A stretch of DNA of 64,000 nucleotides. Origin: Jejuia algarum. Its GTDB lineage: Bacteria; Bacteroidota; Bacteroidia; Flavobacteriales; Flavobacteriaceae. Below, one piece after another: positions 17,187 through 24,711 of this stretch (the stretch's first letter is position 1; each line of letters starts with the position of its first letter). The position numbers and the translations under genes are program-made. Under the pieces are notes generated by a model, which saw only the letters and a list, made by a program, of their open reading frames with translations, made no database searches and was not told the origin of the DNA. Where the stretch lies: positions 124,001 through 188,000 of the forward strand of contig CANMAQ010000007.1 in the NCBI GenBank assembly GCA_947495775.1. Reading direction: 5' to 3'.

Positions 17187-17579
17187 TTAACAGGTACAAT
17201 TTTTAGGAGGCGTTTTAGACGATTTTTTGCCGTCGGTAGGATAGCCGTCGCGTTTCCACCATGCAATGCCGCCAATAAGCTCTTTGGTTTTAAAACCAAG
17301 TTTGGTCATGTTTAAAGCGCCTTTGGTAGATGCATTGCAGCCAATACCATCACAATAGCAAATATATGTTTTTAATGTATCTAAATGCGTTGTTCTAGCT
17401 CTATCCATTTCACTATGTGGTATGTTTATGGCATTTGGGATATGTTCATTGTTAAACCCAAGAGGCTGTCGGGTGTCTATCACCACTATGTCTTCACGCT
17501 GTTTCAACGCATGCCATAAATCTGATGCATCCATTTCATAAGACAATTTGTTGTTGTAAAATTCAATTTGTGTTTTCAT
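17187..17579 (-). CDS. Rhodanese-like domain protein
   Basis: 130-residue single-domain rhodanese. Typical motifs are VIDTRQPLGFNNEHIPNAINIP (33-54, written here as the CH2A-like strand and GHIPGA-like turn) and an active-site loop YCDGIGCNAS with the expected catalytic Cys76. The tail ends in NCTC, giving a Cys-x-Cys pair (128, 130) at the very C-terminus, which is unusual for a plain rhodanese and could carry or relay sulfane sulfur. Cytoplasmic, with no signal peptide. It is first in an operon with the GNAT gene and divergent from a LysR regulator. Confidence 0.87.
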   Translation of the reverse strand: MKTQIEFYNNKLSYEMDASDLWHALKQREDIVVIDTRQPLGFNNEHIPNAINIPHSEMDRARTTHLDTLKTYICYCDGIGCNASTKGALNMTKLGFKTKELIGGIAWWKRDGYPTDGKKSSKTPPKNCTC

Positions 17580-17701
17580 AAATTCTAAAAATTTAGTGTA
17601 TTACAAACCTAGTAAGATCTCAGGGAGATTTGCAGTAGTATACATGTGCATTTTTAAGCTTAGGTTGAAATTTTTTCAAGCAAGAGCTTATTGTAAAATG
17701 C

Positions 17702-17709
17702 TAACTTTG
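17702..17709 (+). promoter_or_regulatory. Possible -7 promoter element for the LysR gene
   Basis: TAACTTTG matches the Bacteroidota -7 motif TAnnTTTG and ends 6 bp before the ATG at 17716, so transcripts would have almost no leader. No clear -33 TTTG at the right distance is seen. Confidence 0.3.
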
Positions 17710-17715
17710 TAGGCT

Positions 17716-18606
17716 ATGGAGATCAAATACTTTAGGTTGATAAAAACGATTGTAGAAGAAGGAAGTATTGCCAATTCTGCTGAAAAATTATTTTTAACAC
17801 AGTCTGCTTTAAGCCATCAATTGAGAGACTTAGAAGGGCAATTGGGGTTTAAAGTGTTTTTGAGAACTCGAAACCGTTGGGCGTTGACCGATGAAGGTAA
17901 AGTACTTTACGATTTAAGTCATTCGGTTCTTGAGCGCATAGAAGTGGGGTTTAACAGTATCAAGCAGTTGCAAATGGGATCTGCAGGTACTGTAAGGGTA
18001 AGCACCGAATGTTATAGTTTTTACCAGGGCTTTTCAGCTTTTATTCAAAAAATGGGACTTTTATATCCAGATATACATGTGGATTTAATCTTAGAAGCCA
18101 CCCATAAACCTATTTTGAAATTACGGTCTAATGACATCGATATCGCCATAGTAACTTCAAAATTAAATCATGAAGATTTAACCTATATAGATGTTTTTGA
18201 AGATGAGATTTTTGCTGTACTACATCATGAACATCCATTGCAGACTGAACCTTATTTAGAAGCGCATCATTTTGAAGAGCTGCATGTCATCATTCATTCT
18301 TTGCCTTTAGAAACCGTATCGGTGTATGAGCAATTTTTAAAACCAAATAACGTAAAGCCGTTTAAAATCTCTGCGATACCATTAACTGAAGTAGCTTTAG
18401 AAATGGTTAATGCAAATATGGGCATCATGTGTATGCCTAAATGGGCCTTAAAAGCGTTTAAACTCTCTAAAAATTTAAGTTTTAAGCGTATAGGTGCAGT
18501 GGGGTTAAAAAGAACCCATTATTTAGTGTGTCGCAAAACGGAGCGTTCTAAAAAATACATAAACGATTTTATTTCAAATTTTAGAGATGATTTCTCAACG
18601 CTTTAA
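17716..18606 (+). CDS. LysR-family transcriptional regulator, MetR-like
   Basis: 296 residues, the standard LysR length. N-terminal winged HTH (about 1-60: SIANSAEKLFLTQSALSHQL) and a C-terminal substrate-binding domain (about 88-295). The effector domain begins VRVSTECYSFYQGF, resembling MetR, whose equivalent segment contains an ECH/S core that senses homocysteine; I infer a possible role in sulfur or methionine metabolism. It is transcribed away from the rhodanese/GNAT operon across a 136-bp region, the classical arrangement for a LysR regulator and its target. Subfamily assignment is by recall of MetR, not by alignment. Confidence 0.88.
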   Translation: MEIKYFRLIKTIVEEGSIANSAEKLFLTQSALSHQLRDLEGQLGFKVFLRTRNRWALTDEGKVLYDLSHSVLERIEVGFNSIKQLQMGSAGTVRVSTECYSFYQGFSAFIQKMGLLYPDIHVDLILEATHKPILKLRSNDIDIAIVTSKLNHEDLTYIDVFEDEIFAVLHHEHPLQTEPYLEAHHFEELHVIIHSLPLETVSVYEQFLKPNNVKPFKISAIPLTEVALEMVNANMGIMCMPKWALKAFKLSKNLSFKRIGAVGLKRTHYLVCRKTERSKKYINDFISNFRDDFSTL

Positions 18607-18820
18607 AAGAAGGGGAGAAGTATACTGGCGCATCCAAAACGATGTGAGGATAAGCGTATAGAGTGCATTACAATTTTGAAAAGACGAGTGCTTGATACTT
18701 ACTGATGTTCTTAGAGAACTAAAGCTAAACATGCTTTTAACAGGCTAAGGCTATATGTCGTTTTAAAACTGCAGCTAAGCGTTGGCTGTTGTAGTGGGGC
18801 TTTAATCACTAAAAACAATC

Positions 18821-18864
18821 ATCTATTGAAGCTGACTTAGTCTGTGTTTACAGCTTCAATAGAT
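18821..18864 (-). terminator. Terminator of the metalloprotease gene
   Basis: Perfect 14-bp arms, ATCTATTGAAGCTG (18821-18834) and its complement (18851-18864), around a 16-bp loop. Read on the minus strand, the hairpin follows the metalloprotease stop codon and is followed by TTGTTTTT. The rest of the 289-bp gap 18607-18895 shows no gene. Confidence 0.75.
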
Positions 18865-18895
18865 TTTAGATTGTATAGTTTGGACGGTATGCGTA

Positions 18896-19933
18896 TTACT
18901 GCACAAGACCGCTTCGTGCTCCTGCCAATGTGGCGCGCATTCTGTTACGTTGCCCGTTTGTAAATAGGAAACGGTGAGAATCATCAACAGAAGACATGAT
19001 GTTCCAATACATGTCTTGAGAGCCACAGCTTGTAGTGCTTGCGCCAGTTCTAACGGTACCACTATAGCGTTTAGAGGTGTTAGGCGTGTCTCTAACAGCA
19101 TCATCAAATCTGCAATTCTCTGTTGCTCTGCCTGGTAAATGGAATAAATTTAAGTGATGACCAACTTCATGAGCTAACGTTAAGCCTTCAGATACGGCTT
19201 CTGGAGCAAGGTCTCCACCAAAGAAAAGTTCATCAATATAGATGTTGTCAAAAATTGCTTGGTCTCCAGTTGCTTGGCCAGGTATAGATCCACTACCTCT
19301 TATACCTGTAGCATCTGTAAGGTTGGATATCACATATATATTAATGACGCTTCCCAAAGAGGTAGGAGTTATGCCTCCAAATTCCTCTAAAGCAACAGCA
19401 GGAAACTGTAAGTTTGATGTAAAAAAATCAATAACTTCCGAGCCATTTCTATGATTGATAGCTTGAAGCGTGAAGCGTATTCTCGTGTTCCCAGCGCCAA
19501 ATTGTCTCGCATTAGAAGGTAAACCAGAAGGGCGAGAAGAGGCACGTGAGGCATAAACACCAGAGAATACTTCGTTTAAGCGTACCATTTGTGCATCTAC
19601 TACAGCTTGGCTTATACGTTGACCGCTTTGGCTTAAATGATTAATCACAACAGGTATGGTTAACAGAGGAAGATTCTGTTTCCCAGACTTTTCTTGTGCT
19701 TCAAGTTTTGCGGTGTAATTGCTAATAAAAGCTTCTTGAGCACTTAAGCGTGCTTCTAGTTCGGGGTCTTTTGCTGCTGTATCTTCTAAATAAGCATCGA
19801 AACCACAGGTTGTTTTTGCTGTTTTAGAAGTTGATGTTAACGCAGAGGCATTGTTGTCGGTGGTCGCAATTGGGTCGTTGTCACAGGATAGTGCAATGGC
19901 GCATGTTGCGATGATTAGTAATGATTTTCGCAT
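18896..19933 (-). CDS. M43-type (pappalysin/cytophagalysin-like) zinc metalloprotease lipoprotein
   Basis: 345 residues. A lipoprotein signal ends ALSC, giving Cys17 as the lipidated residue. The zinc site HEVGHHLNLFH (255-265) supplies His255, His259 and His265 with catalytic Glu256, and the Met-turn is NIMSS (Met313). The DDAVRDTP segment with Cys274 and Cys303 fits the conserved core of M43 proteases. The Gly usual at the eighth position of HExxHxxGxxH is Asn262 here. A Bacteroidota M43 lipoprotein is expected at the envelope or exported; its substrate is unknown. No T9SS sorting domain is visible. Monocistronic: own promoter-like element upstream and terminator downstream. Confidence 0.88.
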   Translation of the reverse strand: MRKSLLIIATCAIALSCDNDPIATTDNNASALTSTSKTAKTTCGFDAYLEDTAAKDPELEARLSAQEAFISNYTAKLEAQEKSGKQNLPLLTIPVVINHLSQSGQRISQAVVDAQMVRLNEVFSGVYASRASSRPSGLPSNARQFGAGNTRIRFTLQAINHRNGSEVIDFFTSNLQFPAVALEEFGGITPTSLGSVINIYVISNLTDATGIRGSGSIPGQATGDQAIFDNIYIDELFFGGDLAPEAVSEGLTLAHEVGHHLNLFHLPGRATENCRFDDAVRDTPNTSKRYSGTVRTGASTTSCGSQDMYWNIMSSVDDSHRFLFTNGQRNRMRATLAGARSGLVQ

Positions 19934-19965
19934 AAGTTTTAAGTTATTTTTTTGTTAATTTTTTG

Positions 19966-19973
19966 CAAAATTA
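19966..19973 (-). promoter_or_regulatory. Possible -7 promoter element for the metalloprotease gene
   Basis: Read on the minus strand this is TAATTTTG, a full match to the Bacteroidota -7 motif TAnnTTTG, 32 bp before the metalloprotease ATG. A matching -33 TTTG at 17-23 bp is not clear. The rest of 19934-20179 shows no supported gene. Confidence 0.4.
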
Positions 19974-20179
19974 CTACAAAATAACAGTGGGTTATACGTT
20001 AAAAGATGGGTTTAACATCTAGAGGTAGACTGTGGAAAGATAAGATGTTGATTTGTTTTTAGTTAATGGAGTAATTCTATTAAAATTTTTTAACACTCTT
20101 ATGTGTAGAAGAATTTTAAATATGGTCTCATTTGATTTTTTTTCTGGTGCTCTACGAAGCTACATAGGTGGTATAAATA

Positions 20180-20209
20180 AAAAACCCGAAACAAATGTTT
20201 CGGGTTTTT
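20180..20209 (-). terminator. Bidirectional terminator hairpin after tRNA-Phe
   Basis: CCCGAAACA and TGTTTCGGG (20185-20193, 20196-20204) form a perfect 9-bp stem with a 2-base gap, flanked by A5 and T5 tracts. It lies 8 bp past the 3' end of the tRNA on the minus strand and works in either direction by sequence. Confidence 0.85.
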
Positions 20210-20216
20210 ACTTGTG

Positions 20217-20289
20217 TGGTACCTCCAGGAATCGAACCAGGGACACAAGGATTTTCAGTCCTTTGCTCTACCAACTGAGCTAAGGTACC
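20217..20289 (-). tRNA. tRNA-Phe (GAA)
   Basis: 73 nt on the minus strand. The 7-bp acceptor stem pairs GGTACCT with AGGTACC, with discriminator A; the D-loop reads AGCTCAGTTGGTAGAGC, the T-arm contains GGTTCGATTCC, and the anticodon loop is CTGAAAA with anticodon GAA at 20254-20256. CCA is not encoded and must be added enzymatically. A hairpin terminator follows directly. Confidence 0.97.
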
Positions 20290-20320
20290 TCGCTAAAGCG
20301 GATGCAAATATATACTCGAT

Positions 20321-20374
20321 TTTGGTATTTACCAAACTAAAACAGAAAAAAATATATTTTTTTTTCTGTTTTAG
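20321..20374. repeat. Two abutting palindromes between tRNA-Phe and coaX
   Basis: The first is TTTGGTA-TT-TACCAAA (20321-20336). The second begins on the next base and has perfect 16-bp arms, CTAAAACAGAAAAAAA (20337-20352) and its complement (20359-20374), around a 6-bp AT loop. Together they fill 54 bp upstream of coaX and of the tRNA. They may insulate the two divergent units or act as an operator; function unknown. Confidence 0.75.
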
Positions 20375-20439
20375 AATTGTAGAATATTTAACAGTTTAGT
20401 TCTCATGGTTTTGTAGATTTACGTCCTCAATAAAAAAAA

Positions 20440-21168
20440 ATGAACTTAGTTATAGATGTTGGGAACACACGTGTAAAATTGGCGGTGTTTCATAATCAAG
20501 ATCTTATTTTTAAAGATGCAGTTGCTCTAGATTTATTGCTAGAAACATTAAAAGCACTAAAAAAAAGGTACCCTAAACTTAAAAAAGCCATAGTGTCTTC
20601 GGTAGGGCGTTTAGAAAACGTACAGTTGGCTGTTTTAAAAGAAGAATTTCAATTGTTAGAATTGTCTCATGATACGCCCATTCCTTTTAAAAACAATTAT
20701 GCAACCCCAAAAACCTTGGGTATAGATAGAATTGCTTTAGTAAGTGCTGCGGTATACCAGTATCCAAATACCAATGTGTTGGTTATAGATGCAGGCACCT
20801 GTATTACTTACGATATCCTTACGGCAAAAAACACTTATATAGGAGGTGCTATTTCTCCTGGATTGAGAATACGTTATGCAGCACTAAATAATTTAACAGC
20901 AAATTTGCCGTTATTAGATACAGAAATTCCTCAAAAAATAGTAGGAGATTCTACAAGCAGTTCCATGCATATTGGTGTTGTTCATGGTCTTGTAAATGAA
21001 ATAGATGGATTTGTTAAAACCTATAATGCTAATTACTCTCATTTAACAGTAATTTTAACAGGGGGGGATGCTAATTTCTTGTCAGAACAATTAAAAAGTA
21101 GCATATTTGCGAATTCAAATTTTATTTTAGAAGGACTAAACTATATTTTAAAATATAATTCAAACTAA
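20440..21168 (+). CDS. coaX: Type III pantothenate kinase
   Basis: 242 residues, usual CoaX length. It phosphorylates pantothenate as the first step of coenzyme A synthesis in the cytoplasm. Visible motifs of the ASKHA fold: the phosphate loop DVGNTRVK (6-13), GIDR (94-97), DAGT (117-120), GGAISPG (135-141) and TGGDA (207-211). CoaX enzymes are resistant to CoA feedback, as known for the type. The next gene starts on the base after the stop codon. It heads a run of envelope genes, an arrangement familiar in flavobacteria that probably reflects shared transcription rather than shared chemistry. Confidence 0.95.
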   Translation: MNLVIDVGNTRVKLAVFHNQDLIFKDAVALDLLLETLKALKKRYPKLKKAIVSSVGRLENVQLAVLKEEFQLLELSHDTPIPFKNNYATPKTLGIDRIALVSAAVYQYPNTNVLVIDAGTCITYDILTAKNTYIGGAISPGLRIRYAALNNLTANLPLLDTEIPQKIVGDSTSSSMHIGVVHGLVNEIDGFVKTYNANYSHLTVILTGGDANFLSEQLKSSIFANSNFILEGLNYILKYNSN

Positions 21169-22476
21169 ATGATAAAAAAGCTTTTAGTAGTTTTTGTTGT
21201 AATTTTTACAGTTTCTGCTTTTGCACAGGAAACAGTGTCTTCACCTTATTCGTTTTATGGCATAGGGAGCTTAAAATTTAGAGGTACTGTAGAAAATAGA
21301 AGTATGGGAGGGTTAAGTATCTATACAGACAGTATACATATAAACTTAAGAAATCCCGCATCTTTCACCGGTGCTAATTTAGCCAATTTTAATAACGAGA
21401 ACAGGCCTGTTAAATACGCTTTGGGAGGTGGGTATACGAGTATTAGTCAAGAAAGTGCTACGTCTAAAGATAATTCTGCCTCAGGAACTTTTGATTATAT
21501 CGCGTTAGCTTTTCCTGTAGGTAAATTTGGTGTTGGCTTTGGGCTGTTGCCTCTAACGTCTGTGAGTTACAGATTAAATAATACCAACGCAAATGGAGAC
21601 ACTACAAGCCGATTTAATGGAGAAGGTGGTTTAAATAAAGCCTTTTTAGGATTAGGGTATGCCATTACCAAGGATTTACAAGTTGGGGCTAATTTTCAAT
21701 ATAATTTTGGATCTATAGATGGTAGCGCGCTTTCCTTTGGGGTTGATCCACGTGGTGAACCCTTAACGACACAAACTAGAGAAGATACAGATTCCAGTTT
21801 AAGTGGTTTAAGTCTTGATTTGGGAGTGACTTATAAGGTGTTGCTTACAAAATCTTTAGAGTTAGTAACGGGAGCAACCTATACCCCTGAAACCAATCTT
21901 GTATCTAGAAATGAAAGAACGCTTTCTACAGTAGAAGCGAATACAATCCCTGGAAGTGAATCTGTAACAAGTACAATAGATGTAAATCTAGAAGGTCAAG
22001 GCCTTTTGGAGACAGACGTTACCTTGCCTACGAAATTTTCTTTTGGAGCAGGTGTTGGTGAACGTAGAAAATGGTTTGTAGGCGTAGAATACGAATTTCA
22101 AAATACAAGTGCGTTTTCTAATCCTTTATTTCAAACTGCTGCAACAACCTACGAAAACGCATCACGACTATCACTGGGAGGTTTTTATATCCCTAAATAT
22201 AACGCATTTAATGGATTCTTTAAGCGGCTTGTGTATAGGGCAGGTTTAAGGGTTGAAGAAACAGGATTAAACATACAAACCGAATCAATCAACGAGTTTG
22301 GCATATCTTTTGGAGTAGGAATACCTGTAGGCGATTTTGGTTCTAATGCTAATATAGGTTTTGAAGTTGGTCAAAGAGGGACCACTTCTAATAACCTAGT
22401 GCAAGAGACCTTTATAAATCTGCAGATTAGTCTGTCATTAAATGACAGATGGTTCCAAAAACGAAAATATGATTAA
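21169..22476 (+). CDS. Putative outer-membrane beta-barrel protein
   Basis: 435 residues. Signal peptide about 1-19 (VSAFAQ). The body is a run of alternating, aromatic-bounded strands typical of outer-membrane barrels, and the N-terminal part (SSPYSFYGIGSLKFRGT followed by GGLSIYTDSIHINLRNPA) resembles the FadL/OmpP1-like group, whose N-terminus plugs the barrel. It ends in a run of strands near residue 425. I do not know its ligand. It starts directly after coaX, and the TPR gene follows 19 bp after its stop codon. Confidence 0.75.
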   Translation: MIKKLLVVFVVIFTVSAFAQETVSSPYSFYGIGSLKFRGTVENRSMGGLSIYTDSIHINLRNPASFTGANLANFNNENRPVKYALGGGYTSISQESATSKDNSASGTFDYIALAFPVGKFGVGFGLLPLTSVSYRLNNTNANGDTTSRFNGEGGLNKAFLGLGYAITKDLQVGANFQYNFGSIDGSALSFGVDPRGEPLTTQTREDTDSSLSGLSLDLGVTYKVLLTKSLELVTGATYTPETNLVSRNERTLSTVEANTIPGSESVTSTIDVNLEGQGLLETDVTLPTKFSFGAGVGERRKWFVGVEYEFQNTSAFSNPLFQTAATTYENASRLSLGGFYIPKYNAFNGFFKRLVYRAGLRVEETGLNIQTESINEFGISFGVGIPVGDFGSNANIGFEVGQRGTTSNNLVQETFINLQISLSLNDRWFQKRKYD

Positions 22477-22495
22477 ACAGAACATTAACATTATT

Positions 22496-23887
22496 ATGAA
22501 ATCAAAAATTACACTATTAGTTATTTTGTTAACTTTTTCATTTGTAGGTTCAAATAGCGTAAGTGCACAGACAAATGAAGAAGCGTTAACTAAACTGTCT
22601 ATAATGACAGAGTATGCTAAAGCTAAAAATTATGATGCCGCATATGCGCCTCTTATGGAGCTTAGAGCATCTCACCCTAAATTTAATCGTGCGATCTATA
22701 AATATGGTGAGAAAATTTTAAAACATAAGGTAAAGACAGCTTCAGGCGACGCTAAAATTCCATACATTAACGATTTAATGAAACTTTGGGAAGAGCGTGC
22801 CGTAAATTATCCAAGCAAAACACCAAAAGGAGAATATGCAGCAAAAGCGTGTCAATTGCAGTACACGAACAAAGCGGTTCTAGGAAAAACTACAAATGAC
22901 TTGTATGCTTGTTTTGATGCGGCTTACACAGCAGATAAGAAGACGTTTACAGACCCTAAAAGTTTGTTAACTTACTTTAATTTAATGGTAAAGCTTTATG
23001 ATAAAGGAGATAAATCTGCTAAAGAATTATTTAATAAGTACGACGATGTTGCTGAGAAAATAGAAGAAGAAGTTAAAAATGCATCTACTAAGTTGAATGC
23101 TTTAGCTGAAAAAGAAGAAGCAGGTACCGCTTTAACGCGAAAAGATAATCAGTATAAAAAATATTACGGACAAGTATTGAGTGCTTATGGCCAAGTGTCT
23201 AATGCCTTAGATGTAAAATTAGGTAAAAGAGCCAATTGTGACAACTTAATACCGCTTTACAAGAAAGACTTTGAGGCTAATAAGACAGATGCTGTTTGGT
23301 TAAGAAGAGCTGTAAGTAGAATGTTTCATAAAGAATGTACAGATGATCCTTTGTATGAAGCTTTAGTAAAAGCATATGATAAAGCAGATCCATCTGCTGA
23401 TACCAAAGTATTTGTTGCAGGAATTTTAGTGAAAAAAGGAAAAGTTACAGAGGCAGAAAAGTACTTTAACCAAGCTTACGATTTAGAAACGAATAGTTTT
23501 AAGAAGGCGAAGTTAGCCAATAGAATAGGTTTAATTTTAAAGAAAAAAGGACGTTATGGTAAAGCTAGAAATTACTTTAGAAAAGCCTTGAAATTAAATC
23601 CATCTAATGGACGACCACACCTATCAATAGCAGCAATGTATGCTGCAAGTGCGAACAGCTGTGGAGATACTAATTTTAATAAGAGAGCTGTATATTGGTT
23701 GGCCGCTCAAGAAGCGCAAAAAGCATCACGTGTAGATCCTACATTAAAAAAGTCGGCTTCGCAATCGGCAACAAGCTATAAGGCCAAAGCACCATCTAAA
23801 TCAGAAATATTTACAGCAGGTAACGCTGGTCAAACTATAAAAATTGGTTGTTGGATAGGAGCATCAGTAACAGTGCCTAAAGTATAA
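22496..23887 (+). CDS. Exported TPR-repeat protein
   Basis: 463 residues from the ATG at 22496, chosen because it gives a clean signal peptide (MKSKITLLVILLTFSFVGSN, cleavage after VSAQ); a longer in-frame start at 22442 would overlap the previous gene by 35 bases. The body is helical, with tetratricopeptide units clearest at about residues 320-400 (VTEAEKYFNQAYDLE, then YGKARNYFRKALKLNPSNGR). TPR proteins are scaffolds; here it would act in the periplasm. Its stop codon overlaps the lptC ATG (TAATG), so it is likely translated together with lptC and may serve envelope assembly. Confidence 0.85.
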   Translation: MKSKITLLVILLTFSFVGSNSVSAQTNEEALTKLSIMTEYAKAKNYDAAYAPLMELRASHPKFNRAIYKYGEKILKHKVKTASGDAKIPYINDLMKLWEERAVNYPSKTPKGEYAAKACQLQYTNKAVLGKTTNDLYACFDAAYTADKKTFTDPKSLLTYFNLMVKLYDKGDKSAKELFNKYDDVAEKIEEEVKNASTKLNALAEKEEAGTALTRKDNQYKKYYGQVLSAYGQVSNALDVKLGKRANCDNLIPLYKKDFEANKTDAVWLRRAVSRMFHKECTDDPLYEALVKAYDKADPSADTKVFVAGILVKKGKVTEAEKYFNQAYDLETNSFKKAKLANRIGLILKKKGRYGKARNYFRKALKLNPSNGRPHLSIAAMYAASANSCGDTNFNKRAVYWLAAQEAQKASRVDPTLKKSASQSATSYKAKAPSKSEIFTAGNAGQTIKIGCWIGASVTVPKV

Positions 23888-24441
23888 TGCAAAAACAACA
23901 TACATACAACACTATTCACATAGTCATAGCCATCGCTGTGACTATGTTTTTTTCATGTAAAGACAACTTTAAGGACATTCAAAATATTGGAGGGTCAGAG
24001 CACCAGCCTTTAGGTGTTGCCGAAAATATTAATTTAAAATATACAGATTCTGGTAAAGTCGAAGCGGTTTTAATAAGTCCAAAGATGTACGACTATAGCA
24101 ATAGAGCTTTTGGGTATAACGAATTTACAGACGGCGTGAATTTAGAGTTGTTTGAGGATAACATCAAAAAAGGGACGGTAATATCAGACTATGCGATTGT
24201 GTATAATAAAACTAATATTATCGATTTAAGAGGGCATGTGAAGGTGATTACAGATGTAAACGATACCTTGTTTGCAGAGCAGCTGTATTACGATAATGCC
24301 AAAGAGTGGTTGTTTACCAACAAGCCCGTTACGTTTCGAACAGGCCAAGATTTAATTCATGGCAATGGTTTCGATTCTAATGCCGAATTTACAAACGCCG
24401 AAGTTTTAGAAATAACAGGCCTCCTTACTGTAGAAGAATAA
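23887..24441 (+). CDS. lptC: LPS export protein LptC
   Basis: 184 residues. Lipoprotein signal with lipobox FFSC (Cys23), where E. coli LptC has a membrane anchor. The beta-jellyroll carries the family pattern: LKYTDSGKVEAVLISPKM, then YDYSNRAFGYNEFTDGVNLE, then the DLRGHVKV and TLFAEQLYYD segments. It passes lipopolysaccharide from the LptB2FG extractor to the periplasmic bridge. It overlaps the TPR gene by one base. lpxB elsewhere in the window belongs to the same LPS route. Confidence 0.85.
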   Translation: MQKQHTYNTIHIVIAIAVTMFFSCKDNFKDIQNIGGSEHQPLGVAENINLKYTDSGKVEAVLISPKMYDYSNRAFGYNEFTDGVNLELFEDNIKKGTVISDYAIVYNKTNIIDLRGHVKVITDVNDTLFAEQLYYDNAKEWLFTNKPVTFRTGQDLIHGNGFDSNAEFTNAEVLEITGLLTVEE

Positions 24442-24522
24442 ATACGAAACTCATATTTTATAAGTGCGATACATCGGATTTTGAGTATATTTACACTAAA
24501 ACCACTACATTTAACCGAAGTT

Positions 24523-24708
24523 ATGAAGTACACAAAGTTTTTTCAATACGTTTATTTAGTATTTGGAGCTTTATTTTTATATGATGCAATTTCAAAATAT
24601 GCTGCTAACGGTCACATCGCATATCCTTCATTATTGCTAGGGATTTTGGCTATATTTATGTTTTTCTTCCGAAGAAAATTTGCTAAAAAATTTGATACTA
24701 AAGACTAG
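24523..24708 (+). CDS. Small two-helix membrane protein
   Basis: 61 residues from the ATG at 24523; a longer frame from a TTG at 24481 is less likely because the extra residues add no recognised element. Two hydrophobic segments (about 7-22 and 33-50) are followed by a basic tail RRKFAKKFDTKD. No family recognised. It sits 3 bp before the CNNM-type gene and is probably co-transcribed with it. Confidence 0.65.
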   Translation: MKYTKFFQYVYLVFGALFLYDAISKYAANGHIAYPSLLLGILAIFMFFFRRKFAKKFDTKD

Positions 24709-24711
24709 TCC

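Noticed and set aside
20053..20399. Two short plus-strand ORFs across the tRNA region
   Set aside because: They run through the terminator and tRNA-Phe on the other strand, have no start context or protein-like pattern, and their translation is that of tRNA sequence.
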